NCBI GenBank assembly: GCA_003388555.1
Contig: QQVD01000001.1
Location: forward strand, 92,501-156,500
Source: Acidobacteriota bacterium
GTDB lineage: Bacteria > Acidobacteriota > Thermoanaerobaculia > Multivoradales > Multivoraceae
Direction of reading: 5' to 3'
Length of the DNA stretch: 64,000 nucleotides
The translations under genes and the position numbers were made by a program. Shown in pieces: positions 17,938 through 27,709 of this stretch. A model generated the notes under the pieces. It was not told the DNA's origin. It ran no database searches and worked only from the letters and a program-made list of their open reading frames with translations. Positions within the stretch are counted from its first letter, which is position 1. Each line of letters begins with the position of its first letter.

Positions 17938-19653
17938 GTGTTCGCGATCGCGTTGGCGCTGCTGGCCTGCGCGCCGCTCCTCGGCCTCTCCTCACAGTCC
18001 GCACCGGTCGGCACCAGCGCCTCCGCCGCCGCGGTCGACGTGCACTCCTACCACCTCGAGGTGGACTTCTCCGCCGGCCTCGACAGCGTCGAGATCGTCG
18101 CGGTCGTCGACCTGCTGTGGCGACGGACTCTGCGCCAGCTGCGCCTCGACTTCGCATCGCCCCGTGAGGAGGGCGCCAAGGACGCGCCGGCCGGGCTGAG
18201 CGTCACCTCGGTGGAGATCTCGGTCGACGGAGAATGGATCGCGACCCGTTTCGAGCACAGCAGCGACGTGCTGACGATCGATCTCGGCGCCGAGCAGGCC
18301 GCCGGAGGCTCGGGACGGGTTCGTGTCGTCGCCGCCGGGGTGCCGCGCGACGGTCTGCTGCTCGGCCGCAACGACGCCGGCGAGCCGGTGGCCTTCGCCG
18401 ACAACTGGCCGAACCGCGCCCGCCACTGGATCCCCTCGGTCGATCACCCCTCCGACAAGGCACTGTTCACCTTCGACGTAGAAGTGCCCGATGCCTATCG
18501 CTCGGTGGCGGTTGGCGAGCTGATCGAAGAGCGTCCCTTGCCCGCAGCTCGATGGCGCACCCGCTGGCGCACCCGCGCGCCGCTGGCGACCAAGGTCGCG
18601 ACGCTCGGCGTCGCCCGCTTCCAGGTGCGCCGCGAGCCATCCGGCGAGGTCCCGGTGGCGATCTCGAGCTGGGTCTACTCCGGCGACGAAAGGGCGCTGT
18701 CGGCCCTGGCGGTGGCGCCTCGGGTGTTGGCGGAGATGGTCGAGATGCTCGGTCCCTTCCCCTACGCCAAGCTCGCCAACGTGCAGTCGACCACCCGCTA
18801 CGGCGGCATGGAGAACGCCGGGGCGATCTTCTATCGCGAATCGGCGCTGCACGGTGACCCGGAACGCGTCGAGCGCCTGGTGGCGCACGAGATCGCCCAC
18901 CAGTGGTTCGGCGACGCGGTGAGCGAGGCGGAGTGGAACGACGTCTGGCTCAGCGAGGGTTTCGCGACCTACCTGACGGCACTCTTCGTCGAGCGGACCC
19001 GCGGCGTGGAGGCGTTCCGCGAGGTCATGCGATCAGCGCGCGACCGCGTCGTGGCGGCCGCGCACGAGCACCCGTCGGCCACCGTGCGGCCGGCCGCGGT
19101 CGGCGAGGATCTCGCCGGCCTGCTCGGCGCCCACACCTACCAGAAGGGCGCCTGGATCCTGCACATGCTGCGCGAGCGGATCGGCGACGTGGCCTTCTCG
19201 GAGGCCTTGCGTGGCTATCTCGAGGTGCATCGCCACGGCAACGCGACCACCGCCGACTTCTTCGCCGCGGTGCGTTGGGCGCGTGAGCGGACCGACCTGC
19301 TGACCGACGGCGGGCGAGGGATCGAGTCCGAGATGCGCAGCTGGCTCGAGACGCCGGGCCTGCCGCGGCTGGAGGGAGGTTGGCGGCCGACGCCGGGAGG
19401 CGTGCAGTTGGTGATCGAGCAGACCCAGGACGGCGCTCTGCGCCAGCTGCCGCTCGAGGTCGCCGTGATCGTGTCTCGACCTGAGGTCGAGGATGCCCCC
19501 TTCGCCGCGGGCGAGGCCAACCGGCTGACGGTGCCGGCTCGTCGCCGCAGTGAGATCGTGATCGCCGCGCCCGCCGGCGAGGTCGTCGAGGTGCGGCTCG
19601 ATCCCAGGGTCCGCCTGCTGTTCGAGCAGGGGTCCTGGCAACGGCTGCCCTGA
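17938..19653 (+). CDS. M1 family metallopeptidase, exported
   Basis: A gluzincin aminopeptidase-like protein (about 571 aa from the start used). The substrate-binding GAMEN-type motif appears as GGMENAG. The zinc site is HEIAHQWFGD plus a downstream Glu in WLSEGFATY, the HExxH-x18-E arrangement of family M1. A hydrophobic N terminus ending in LALLAC resembles a lipoprotein signal. It is shorter than PepN and lacks the large C-terminal ERAP-like domain; only a small beta region follows the catalytic domain. The start is uncertain: there is no ATG, GTG at 17938 has a weak GAAGG upstream, and GTG at 17788 is also open. It is divergent from DUF2339. Confidence 0.87.
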   Translation: MFAIALALLACAPLLGLSSQSAPVGTSASAAAVDVHSYHLEVDFSAGLDSVEIVAVVDLLWRRTLRQLRLDFASPREEGAKDAPAGLSVTSVEISVDGEWIATRFEHSSDVLTIDLGAEQAAGGSGRVRVVAAGVPRDGLLLGRNDAGEPVAFADNWPNRARHWIPSVDHPSDKALFTFDVEVPDAYRSVAVGELIEERPLPAARWRTRWRTRAPLATKVATLGVARFQVRREPSGEVPVAISSWVYSGDERALSALAVAPRVLAEMVEMLGPFPYAKLANVQSTTRYGGMENAGAIFYRESALHGDPERVERLVAHEIAHQWFGDAVSEAEWNDVWLSEGFATYLTALFVERTRGVEAFREVMRSARDRVVAAAHEHPSATVRPAAVGEDLAGLLGAHTYQKGAWILHMLRERIGDVAFSEALRGYLEVHRHGNATTADFFAAVRWARERTDLLTDGGRGIESEMRSWLETPGLPRLEGGWRPTPGGVQLVIEQTQDGALRQLPLEVAVIVSRPEVEDAPFAAGEANRLTVPARRRSEIVIAAPAGEVVEVRLDPRVRLLFEQGSWQRLP

Positions 19654-19676
19654 GGACCCGTGGGCGCCGGTCGACC

Positions 19677-20948
19677 TCAGAGGATTTCCGCTGTGTCGAC
19701 GGCGATCTCCGACTCCTCGGCGATCACCCGATCGTAGAAGTCGATGACCTGGCGCACGTAGGTGCGCTTCTCGCGATAGCTGCCGGGGTAGAAGCTGCGC
19801 TTGAAGCCGTAGATCGCCAGGTTGCGCAGCTCACCGGCGGTGAGGTCGAAGGCCTCGACGGCCTTGGCGATCTCGTCGGTGACGGTGGTGCGCGAGACGA
19901 GGCGGTTGTCGGTGCACAGGGCCACCGACAGCCGATCGCGCATCATCCTCCCGAAGGGATGGTCGGTGACGCTGGACAGCTCGGGCATCGTCTGCATGTT
20001 CGAGGTGATGCAGACCTCGAGCGTGATGCGGCGGTCGGAGATGTACTGCGACAGCTGGTCGACGTAGCGGGTCGGGTCGTCGGCCTGTACCTGGTGGGTC
20101 GAGTAGATGTGGGTGCCGTGTCCGATGCGGTCGGCGTGCAGCAGGGTGATCGCCTGGAAGATGCTCTCCGGCCCGTAGGCCTCTCCGGCGTGCACCGTCT
20201 TCTTGAGGAAGTTCGAGTGTGCGAACTGGAACGCCTCGACGTGGTCGGAGGCAGGGTTGCCTGCCTCGGCGCCGGCGAGGTCGAAGCCGACCACCGGCAC
20301 GCCGAGCCGGTCCCGGGCGTCGACCACCGAGCGCGCCAGCGACAGCGAGGCGACGCCGTGGACCTCCGACTTCGGCCAGGCGCGGAGCACACCGAGCAGG
20401 TCTCGGTAGTAGGGCGCGAAACCCTCGGTGAACATACGCATGGCGCAGGCGATGATCCCGTAGCGGAGCGGCGGCTCGCCGTGCATTCGGACCGACTCGC
20501 TCTGCTCGTGCTCGCGCCTCGCTCGCTCGAGACCCCGCTCCACGGCCTGCAGCACCTGGCCGACGTCGAAGCCGGGCCGCACGTGCAGCTGCGGCGCGAA
20601 GCGCACCTCGAGGTAGCGCACGCCTTCCGCGAGGCTGTCCTCGGCCAGCTCGTAGGCGATGCGCTCGAGCGCCTCGCCGTCGGTCATCACCGCGCAGGTG
20701 TAGCGGAAGCCGTGCAGGTACTCCGGGAGATCGCGGTAGCGCTCCTTGAAGACCAGCTCGAGCAGGCCGTCCTGCGTGCCCGAGGGCAGCTCGATGCCGC
20801 GCTCGCCGGCGAGCTCGATCAGGGTCCCCAGGCGCAGCGAGCCGTCGAGGTGCACGTGCAGGTCGGTCTTCGGCAGGCGCTGGATCAGCCGCCTGGTGAT
20901 GCGGCGGTCGCTGCCGGGGGACTGGCTGTCGGCGGAGTCGGTCTTCAT
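19677..20948 (-). CDS. add: Adenosine deaminase
   Basis: A 423-aa amidohydrolase of the adenosine/AMP deaminase family, converting adenosine to inosine in purine salvage. Metal ligands are visible: HVHLDGS near residue 35, the HAGEA motif with the catalytic Glu, the His in RIGHGTHI, and an Asp in CTDNRLVS. FDLAGAEAG and EVCITSNMQT are further family blocks. It is longer than E. coli Add (333 aa), with extra length inside and at the C terminus (a YREKRTYV.. tail), so a related 6-aminodeoxyfutalosine or AMP-type substrate cannot be excluded. It is cytoplasmic. It converges on the M1 peptidase gene with only 23 bp between. Confidence 0.88.
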   Translation of the reverse strand: MKTDSADSQSPGSDRRITRRLIQRLPKTDLHVHLDGSLRLGTLIELAGERGIELPSGTQDGLLELVFKERYRDLPEYLHGFRYTCAVMTDGEALERIAYELAEDSLAEGVRYLEVRFAPQLHVRPGFDVGQVLQAVERGLERARREHEQSESVRMHGEPPLRYGIIACAMRMFTEGFAPYYRDLLGVLRAWPKSEVHGVASLSLARSVVDARDRLGVPVVGFDLAGAEAGNPASDHVEAFQFAHSNFLKKTVHAGEAYGPESIFQAITLLHADRIGHGTHIYSTHQVQADDPTRYVDQLSQYISDRRITLEVCITSNMQTMPELSSVTDHPFGRMMRDRLSVALCTDNRLVSRTTVTDEIAKAVEAFDLTAGELRNLAIYGFKRSFYPGSYREKRTYVRQVIDFYDRVIAEESEIAVDTAEIL

Positions 20949-21049
20949 GGCGTCGGCGTCTCGGACGGCCTCCGGAGGTGTTCCGCAGGCGGTCCCCGAT
21001 TATCTCGCGACCGCGTCCGGATCTCCACCGTCGAGGCGCCGAGGGTCGC

Positions 21050-24000
21050 TCAGCGGCCGTCCGGCGGGCCGCCGCTTCGACCCGCCTCCCCACCCGTCGC
21101 GTCGTCGGGAGTCCGGTGCGGCTCGAAGTGCAGCCAGGCGCTGAGGTGCACCGTCGTCGCGGAGGCGGGCGGTGCGAGCTCGTTCGCCGAGTGGAACTTG
21201 GTGCCGATCTCCGGAGCGCGGCGGTGGATCGTCAGGCCGCCAGGGAGGTCGGCGCGCGCCTGGCGGGCGTCGTCGGGGAAACGCGGCGCGCCGAGACCGA
21301 TCAGCTCCTCGCCTCCCGGCATCACCAGGAGCTCGCCCTGCGGCAGCGCCAGTCGCATCCAGGTGGCCTCGTAGAGGCCTGCCGCGCTGTCGCGCGGATC
21401 CCAGCTCTCTGCGCACAGTGTGGACTGGCGCGCCCAGACGCCGAGCGCCCCGGTGCGGCGGTTGCCCCACACGCGGTGCGGCCCCCGCCCGAGCCATCGC
21501 GGCGAGGCGTCGCAGAGGGCATCGAGCTCGAAGAGCAGGCCGTCGGGGGGTGGTGTTGCCGCCGCCGAGGTGAGGGGGGTGAAGGCGTGCACCCGGATCC
21601 AGCCGTCGGGCCGCACCCACCAGGAGCGCACCAGGCCGCGGGTGTCCCGGAAGCGCACGGTGACGCCGCGGTCGGGGGAGGGCTCGCTGGCGGATCCGAG
21701 CCGTCCCGTCCGGGGCTGGGCTGGCGCCGCAGCGCTTGGGGCGGCCGTGTCGTTGCGGTCGCGGCCGACGCCGATCGGGATCGCGCCGCGCAGACCGCTG
21801 TCGCGGCCGCCCCGCCGCAGACCGAGCAGGGATCCGTGCGAGTCGAGCTCCAACGCGAGGTCGCCGACGCGTACCGTGACGCCACCCTGCTCGTCGGTCT
21901 CGACCGACGGTGCGTCGCCCGCTGCGGCGCGCGGGGGCATTGCGGCACGCCGTGGCCGCAGGCCGAGCACCGTCTCGCTCACCACTCCTTCGCCCGGCCG
22001 GTCGCGGCGCGCGACGGCGACCCGCAGCGCGTCGATGGCGGCGTCGAGATCGCCGGGAGCCGTGAGCCGCAGCGTGGCGTGCTCTCCCGGCAGAGCCTGG
22101 GGCGCCGCCACGCGCTCGGCGGCGAGCACCTCGATGCGGGGATCCGGTGAGAGCGGCGCCGGCAGGCGCAGCCACTCGAGCGCCAGCTCGCTGCGTTGGA
22201 GGTCGATCTGCTCGAAGCGGTTGTGCAGCCGCAGCAACAGAGTCTGGGGCCGATCGGCCCGCGGTGACGAGACGGCGCCGGCCACCACCACCGGGGAGAG
22301 CAGCTCGCGCACGCCCGCAGCGCTGGCCTCCGGTCGTCGCCAGGCGTCGAGGATGCCGTCGGCGGCGTGGTTGCCGAAGGTGTCGACTTCCGGCAACCCG
22401 CCGGCGTCGCGCGCCGGATCGCGGTCGGTGCGCACGACGCCCTCGTCGAACAGCGACCAGAGGAAGAGGCCGGCGAAGCGCTCGCTGGTCTCGAGGCGGC
22501 GCAGGAAGCGATCCAGCCCAGCGGCGCCGCCGCCGTCGTAGAGCGCATGCAGCATCTCGGTCGGCATCACCAGGGGCAGCTCGCCGAAGCGCGCCCGCGC
22601 CAGGCGGTGCTCGAGCCGAGTGTCGTCGAGCAGGCGCTCGAGCTCGCGCCAGCTCGGGTAGTGCTGCGTGGCGAAGCCGCCGAAGGTCGACCACGGGTGC
22701 AGCACCGGACGGCGCTGGATGTCGAGCTCGGCGAAGACGCCGTCGACCGAGCGATTCCAGCCGCCCTCGTTGCCGTTGGCCCAGAGCACGATCGAAGGGT
22801 GGTGCTGGTCGCGGCGCAGCATCTCGCGCGCGATGCGCCTGCCGTTGCCGCGCCCGTACGGGTCGTGCCAGCCGGGCAGCTCGGCGAGCACGTAGAGCCC
22901 GAGCTCGTCGCAGGCGTCGAGAAACGCCGGATCCGGAGGTGAGTGCGCGGTGCGCACGGCGTTGAAGTTCAGCTCCCGCAGCAGCCTCACGTCCTCGACG
23001 TTGCGCCCTGGGTCGATGGCGCGTCCGCTCTCGGGCCAGAAGGAGTGGCGGTTGACGCCCTTCAGCACCGTACGCCGGCCGTTGACGAAGAGACCGTCGG
23101 AACGCACCTCGACGGTGCGGAAGCCGATCGTGCGCTGGGTCAGGTGCAGCACGCGGTTGGTGATCCCCGGCGGTGAAGCGTCCGGGTCCATGCGGCGCCT
23201 GAGCGCGACCTCCAGGTCGTAGAGGTGAGGCTCCTCGGCACTCCATGGTCGGGCGCCGCCGATCCGGCCGCGCAGTGCGACGCGCTCGCCCGGACCGCAG
23301 GACCCGAAGAGCGAGCCGATCGGCCACGGCGCGAAGCGCGATCCGGCGCCCGGCCTGGTGAGCACGTCGGCGTGCACCTGACGCGGGCCTTGGGCCGTGC
23401 ACTCGACGTCGACGCGCAGCGTTCCGTCGCCGCGGGCGTCGACGGCCAAGATGCGCACGTTCTCGGCCGGCGCCGCCTCCAGCCAGACCGGGCGGTAGAT
23501 GCCGCCGAAGATCCAGTAGTCGGCCTCGCGCTCGGCGGCCTGCACATCGTCCGCCGACGAGCGTGCGTCGACCACAACCTCGAGCTGCTGCGTCGCGCCC
23601 GGACGGACCAGCCGCGTGACGTCGTAGCGGAACTCGGTGAAGCCGCCGCGGTGGGTCGGTCCAGCCGACTCGCCGTCGATGCGGACCGTGGTGTCGGTCA
23701 TCACGCCGCCGAACACCAGCTCGACGCGCCGTCCGGCCCACTCGCCGGGCACCCTGAAGCGGGTGCGGTAGGTGCCGCTCTCGGCTTCCTCCTCCTGGTG
23801 GCCGTAGAAGTAGCTGCCGTAGCCGTGCTGCTGCCAGTGCGACGGCACCGGCAGCTCGCCCGCCTCGCCGGCGCGTCGTCCGGCGTCGATCTCGAACTGC
23901 CAGGGCACCGCGTCGGCCGGGCCCGTTCCACTGAGCAGCAGCGTCTCGGTGCGTGCCGCACGGCGCCAGGCGGGCTCGACGGGGTTCGCGGTCTCCTCGT

Positions 24001-24160
24001 TCACCAGCTGCGCTCCGGCGGGTGAGGTGGCGCCGGCCTCCAGCAGCAGCGCCAGGGTCCCCAGCAGCACCGCGGTGAGGGGCGACGGGCCACACGCCGG
24101 CCGGGTCGCGCGGACGGGTCTGGGTCGTCCAGCGCAGCAGTGGGTCGGAACGCTCGTCAC
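21050..24160 (-). CDS. Secreted glycoside hydrolase family 2 (beta-galactosidase-like)
   Basis: A 1036-aa enzyme with LacZ-like architecture. A signal peptide (1-51, core LTAVLLGTLALLLEAGA) precedes the GH2 sugar-binding domain (PVPSHWQQHGYGSYFYG, FGGVMTDTTVRIDG, GGIYRPVWLE), an Ig-like domain, and the TIM barrel (RTIGFRTVEV, NGRRTVLKGVNRHSF). A C-terminal beta-sandwich follows. The probable acid/base Glu is in WANGNEGG and the nucleophile is probably the Glu in MPTEMLH. The exact sugar specificity is uncertain. The start is GTG at 24160, with GAGG 7 nt upstream; longer frames are not credible. Secretion points to polysaccharide or oligosaccharide use. It is divergent from the pigment cluster. 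Confidence 0.88.
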   Translation of the reverse strand: MTSVPTHCCAGRPRPVRATRPACGPSPLTAVLLGTLALLLEAGATSPAGAQLVNEETANPVEPAWRRAARTETLLLSGTGPADAVPWQFEIDAGRRAGEAGELPVPSHWQQHGYGSYFYGHQEEEAESGTYRTRFRVPGEWAGRRVELVFGGVMTDTTVRIDGESAGPTHRGGFTEFRYDVTRLVRPGATQQLEVVVDARSSADDVQAAEREADYWIFGGIYRPVWLEAAPAENVRILAVDARGDGTLRVDVECTAQGPRQVHADVLTRPGAGSRFAPWPIGSLFGSCGPGERVALRGRIGGARPWSAEEPHLYDLEVALRRRMDPDASPPGITNRVLHLTQRTIGFRTVEVRSDGLFVNGRRTVLKGVNRHSFWPESGRAIDPGRNVEDVRLLRELNFNAVRTAHSPPDPAFLDACDELGLYVLAELPGWHDPYGRGNGRRIAREMLRRDQHHPSIVLWANGNEGGWNRSVDGVFAELDIQRRPVLHPWSTFGGFATQHYPSWRELERLLDDTRLEHRLARARFGELPLVMPTEMLHALYDGGGAAGLDRFLRRLETSERFAGLFLWSLFDEGVVRTDRDPARDAGGLPEVDTFGNHAADGILDAWRRPEASAAGVRELLSPVVVAGAVSSPRADRPQTLLLRLHNRFEQIDLQRSELALEWLRLPAPLSPDPRIEVLAAERVAAPQALPGEHATLRLTAPGDLDAAIDALRVAVARRDRPGEGVVSETVLGLRPRRAAMPPRAAAGDAPSVETDEQGGVTVRVGDLALELDSHGSLLGLRRGGRDSGLRGAIPIGVGRDRNDTAAPSAAAPAQPRTGRLGSASEPSPDRGVTVRFRDTRGLVRSWWVRPDGWIRVHAFTPLTSAAATPPPDGLLFELDALCDASPRWLGRGPHRVWGNRRTGALGVWARQSTLCAESWDPRDSAAGLYEATWMRLALPQGELLVMPGGEELIGLGAPRFPDDARQARADLPGGLTIHRRAPEIGTKFHSANELAPPASATTVHLSAWLHFEPHRTPDDATGGEAGRSGGPPDGR

Positions 24161-24290
24161 GGGGTACCTCGGCCGACGTCGCCGCACGGTCGAGCGCAGC
24201 GCCGGGATCCATCCACCGACACCGCTCGGCGAGTCGGTGAAGGCAGCGTGCGCATCCGAAGTGCAGGGGGTGGCGAAACCGACCCAAGAA

Positions 24291-24310
24291 CGACGGCCGC
24301 GCGGCCGTCG
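24291..24310. promoter_or_regulatory. Perfect 20-bp palindrome upstream of the carotenoid-like cluster
   Basis: CGACGGCCGC followed directly by GCGGCCGTCG is a perfect self-complementary 20-mer. It lies 62 bp before the ATG of the first CrtI-family gene and 130 bp before the divergent GH2 gene. Absence of a loop favours a dimeric-protein operator over a terminator. Chance occurrence in GC-rich DNA is possible. Confidence 0.4.
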
Positions 24311-24372
24311 CCGATCAGAACACAACCGGACACCGGCCGCAGGAGGCGAGCTGGTGACGGCGAGGAAGACCG

Positions 24373-26034
24373 ATGCAGCAGCGGACCCCCGAGGTGGTGA
24401 TCGTCGGAGCGGGGCCCGGAGGCCTGGCCGCGAGCATGCTGCTGGCCTCGGCCGGAGCACGGGTGACGTTGCTCGAGCGCCGGCAGAGGGTCGGTGGCCG
24501 CACCTCGACGGTCGAGGCCCCCGGCGGCTTCCGCTTCGACCTCGGCCCGACCTTCTTCCTCTATCCCCAGATCCTGCGCGAGATCTTCGCCGCCTGCGGA
24601 CGCTCACTCGACGACGAGGTCGAGTTGCTGCGCCTCGACCCCCACTACCGGCTCGCCTTCGAGGGCCGTGCGGATCTGCGCCTGGGATCCTCAGTGGAGC
24701 AGGTGCGGCGCGAGATCGCCAGGCTGTGCCCGGCCGACGCCGACGGTTTCGAGAGTTTCCTGAACGACAACCGCGCCAAGTTCGAGGCTTTCAAGCCGAT
24801 CCTGCAGCGGCCCTTCAACGGGCTGCGCGACGTGCTGGATCTGCCGCTGTTGCAGCTGCTGCCGCTGATCCGTCCGTTGCGCAGCGTCGAGCGCGATCTG
24901 CGCCGACACTTCAGCGACCCGCGGGTGCGCCTGGCGTTCTCGTTCCAGAGCAAGTACCTCGGCATGTCGCCCTTCCAGTGCCCCAGCCTGTTCACCATCC
25001 TCTCCTTCCTCGAGTACGAGTACGGCGTCTACCACCCGGTCGGCGGCTGCGGCGCCGTGAGCGAGGCGATGGCGGGAGTCGCCCGTGACCTCGGCGTCGA
25101 CGTGCGGCTCGACGAGGAGGTGCGAGGGATCGAGTTCGAGGGCCGGCGCGCCGTCGCTGTGGCGACGCGCCGCGGCCGCATCCCCTGCGACGCGCTGATC
25201 GTCAACGCCGACTTCGCCGCTGCGATGAAGCGGCTGGTGCCCGATGGCCTGCGCCGGCGCTGGAACGATCGCCAGCTCGACCGCAAGAGCTACTCCTGCT
25301 CGACCTACATGCTCTACCTCGGCCTCGACGGTGAGCAGGGCCCGCCGGACCATCACACGATCTTCCTGGCCGAGGACTACGAGGGCAACCTGGCCGACAT
25401 CGAGCAGCACCACCGGCTCAGCGAGACTCCTTCGTTCTACGTCCAGAACGCCACCCGCACCGATCGCACCATGGCGGCGAAGGGCCGCACCTCCCTCTAC
25501 GTGCTGGCTCCGGTCTCGCACCAGCACCCGAACATCGACTGGCGTCGGGAAGCGCCCTCCTTCCGGGCTCGTCTGCTGCGTCAGCTCGAGGCGGTCGGTG
25601 TCGAGGACGTCGAGCGCCGCATCCGCTTCGAGAAGCAGATCACCCCGGCCGACTGGGAGGCCGACCACCGCATCCACCTCGGCGCCACGTTCAATCTGTC
25701 CCACAGCCTCAGGCAGTCGCTGCACCTGCGGCCGCGCAACCGCTTCGAGGACCTCGACGGCGTCTACCTGGTGGGCGGCGGTACCCACCCGGGCTCCGGC
25801 CTGCCGGTGATCTACGAGTCGGCGCGCATCGCTTCCCGTCTCGCCGCCGAGGATCTCGGTCTCGAGGCGACATGGAAGCCTGCGGCAGCCAGGCTCGACG
25901 ACGAGCGCCTGGTGCGGACGGTGCGTTCGTTCGCTGCCGACGGCGCGATGCGTTTCCCCTCCGCCGCCGGTCGCAGGGTGGCTTCGGCGCCGGAGTCGGT
26001 AGGCGGCGATCTGCGCGAAGAGGAAGTGGCGTGA
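24373..26034 (+). CDS. CrtI/CrtN-family carotenoid oxidoreductase, first copy
   Basis: A 553-aa FAD-dependent desaturase/oxidase of the phytoene-desaturase family. The dinucleotide-binding motif VVIVGAGPGGLAAS is at 8-21, then GGRTSTVEAPGGFRFDLGP. The C-terminal FAD/substrate signature LVGGGTHPGSGLPVIYESARIAS is at about 490-512. The order is as in CrtI/CrtN/CrtP, which act on C40 or C30 polyenes at the membrane. FRFDLGPTFFLYP resembles the branch associated with C30 pathways. Whether it desaturates or oxidises a terminal methyl cannot be told from sequence. The ATG at 24373 has GAGGAAG upstream. It is the first gene of a four-gene plus-strand unit. Confidence 0.88.
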   Translation: MQQRTPEVVIVGAGPGGLAASMLLASAGARVTLLERRQRVGGRTSTVEAPGGFRFDLGPTFFLYPQILREIFAACGRSLDDEVELLRLDPHYRLAFEGRADLRLGSSVEQVRREIARLCPADADGFESFLNDNRAKFEAFKPILQRPFNGLRDVLDLPLLQLLPLIRPLRSVERDLRRHFSDPRVRLAFSFQSKYLGMSPFQCPSLFTILSFLEYEYGVYHPVGGCGAVSEAMAGVARDLGVDVRLDEEVRGIEFEGRRAVAVATRRGRIPCDALIVNADFAAAMKRLVPDGLRRRWNDRQLDRKSYSCSTYMLYLGLDGEQGPPDHHTIFLAEDYEGNLADIEQHHRLSETPSFYVQNATRTDRTMAAKGRTSLYVLAPVSHQHPNIDWRREAPSFRARLLRQLEAVGVEDVERRIRFEKQITPADWEADHRIHLGATFNLSHSLRQSLHLRPRNRFEDLDGVYLVGGGTHPGSGLPVIYESARIASRLAAEDLGLEATWKPAAARLDDERLVRTVRSFAADGAMRFPSAAGRRVASAPESVGGDLREEEVA

Positions 26035-26090
26035 TGCGGCGGAGAGGCAACGAAGCCCAAGGCGGGCCTGTGCCCGGAAGGAGACCGGCG

Positions 26091-27674
26091 ATGAGTCAAC
26101 AGAGCGATCGCATCGGAGTCGTCGGCAGCGGTCTCGGGGGTCTGGCCGCGGCCTGCACCCTTGCGGCACGTGGCCACTCGGTGGTGCTCTTCGAGAAGAA
26201 CCCCTGGCTCGGCGGCAAGGCCGCGCAGCTCGAGAGCGACGGCTTCCGCTTCGACATGGGGCCCACCATCCTGACCGTGCCGAGAGTGCTGCGGCGCGTC
26301 TTCGAGGAGGCGGGTCGGCGGCTCGAGGACGAGCTCGACCTGGTCCGGCTCGATCCCCAGTGGCGCTGTTTCTACGAGGACGGCTCGGTGCTCGACCTGG
26401 TCGAGGACACCGACGAGATGGCGGCGTCGCTGCGTCAGTACTCGAGTGCCGAGGTCGCCGACGGCTACCGCGACTTCATCGCGCTGTCGCAGCGCCTGCA
26501 CGACATCTCCGAGCGCTTCTTCTTCTGGAAGAGTGTGCAGGGGATCGGCGACACCCTCGATCTGCGCGGCAGCTTCTCGCTGTCGACGCTGCGCGACGTG
26601 CTCGCGCTGCGCATGGGGTCGACGGTCGCCGGCGCGATCCGCAGGCGGGTCTCGGACGAGCGCGTGGCGCAGATGCTCGACCACTTCACCCAGTACGTCG
26701 GCTCTTCTCCTTACGGGTCGCCGGCGGTGCTCTGCAGCATCGCGCACATGCAGACCGAGGGCGGCGTCTGGTACCCGAGGGGTGGTACTCGCGCGGTGCC
26801 CGAGGCGCTGGCGCGGCTCGCCGGCGAGCTCGGGGTCGAGGTGCGTACCAACGTCTCGGTCGACAGGCTGCGCATCGAGGACGGACAGGTCGTCGGCGTC
26901 GACTGCACACAGGGCGGAGCGCGGTCGCGACACGAGTTCGTGCCGCTCGCCGCCGTGGTGTCGAACATGGACGCGGTGCGCACCTACCGCGAGCTCGCCG
27001 GCGCGCCGAGTCGCAGCGACGCCACCGTCGGCCGCGAGCCGGCCTGCTCCGGCGTGGTGCTCTACCTCGGTCTCGACCGCCGCTACGACCACCTGCTGCA
27101 CCACAACTTCGTCTTCTCCCGCAGCCCCGAGCGTGAGTTCGAGCAGATCTACGAGCTCGGCCAGCCGGCCGACGATCCCACCTGTTACGTGGCGGCGCCG
27201 TCGTGCAGCGAGCCCGAGGTGGCGCCGGCCGGAGGCGAGGCCCTCTACGTGCTGGTGCACACGCCCTACCTGAGACCGGGACACGACTGGAACGTCATGC
27301 TGCCTGCCTACCGCCGCACGATCCTCGACAAGCTGGCGCGGGTGGGAGGGATGCCGGATCTCGAAGAGCGGATCGTCTTCGAGCAGGCACTGACGCCCGA
27401 GGACATCCACCGTCGCTACCGCGTTCTCGACGGTGCCATCTACGGCCTCGCCAGCCACGGTCGGTTTCGCGGTGCGTTCAAGCCGGGCAACCGCTCGCGC
27501 TCGCTGCGCGGCCTCTACCTGGCCGGTGGCGCGGCCCATCCCGGTCCCGGCATGCCGATGGTGATGATGTCGGGCTGGATCGCCGCCGACAGCCTCGACC
27601 AGGACCTCTCCGGGGCGCTCGGCCGGGACCGGTCGCCACTGGCGGCGGCCTCCAGCGCCGCGCTCGTCGGTTGA
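26091..27674 (+). CDS. CrtI/CrtN-family carotenoid oxidoreductase, second copy
   Basis: A 527-aa paralogue-like enzyme with IGVVGSGLGGLAAACTL at 8-24, LGGKAAQLESDGFRFDMGPT, and the C-terminal signature LAGGAAHPGPGMPMVMMSG. The two CrtI-family proteins differ clearly along their length, so they are functionally distinct rather than a recent duplication. Pairs like this do successive steps in C30 carotenoid pathways (desaturation by CrtN, terminal oxidation by CrtP). The ATG at 26091 was chosen on GGAAGGAGA 7 nt upstream; the open frame begins earlier inside the first gene. The intergenic gap is 56 bp, consistent with one operon. Confidence 0.88.
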   Translation: MSQQSDRIGVVGSGLGGLAAACTLAARGHSVVLFEKNPWLGGKAAQLESDGFRFDMGPTILTVPRVLRRVFEEAGRRLEDELDLVRLDPQWRCFYEDGSVLDLVEDTDEMAASLRQYSSAEVADGYRDFIALSQRLHDISERFFFWKSVQGIGDTLDLRGSFSLSTLRDVLALRMGSTVAGAIRRRVSDERVAQMLDHFTQYVGSSPYGSPAVLCSIAHMQTEGGVWYPRGGTRAVPEALARLAGELGVEVRTNVSVDRLRIEDGQVVGVDCTQGGARSRHEFVPLAAVVSNMDAVRTYRELAGAPSRSDATVGREPACSGVVLYLGLDRRYDHLLHHNFVFSRSPEREFEQIYELGQPADDPTCYVAAPSCSEPEVAPAGGEALYVLVHTPYLRPGHDWNVMLPAYRRTILDKLARVGGMPDLEERIVFEQALTPEDIHRRYRVLDGAIYGLASHGRFRGAFKPGNRSRSLRGLYLAGGAAHPGPGMPMVMMSGWIAADSLDQDLSGALGRDRSPLAAASSAALVG

Positions 27675-27709
27675 TCGCCGGGTCGTCGAACGCCAGGAGG
27701 CAAGAGGAC

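Noticed and set aside
17748-18167. Plus-strand ATG frame before the M1 peptidase as its start
   Set aside because: It is in a different frame from the M1 catalytic motifs, so cannot be its N terminus without a frameshift, for which there is no evidence.
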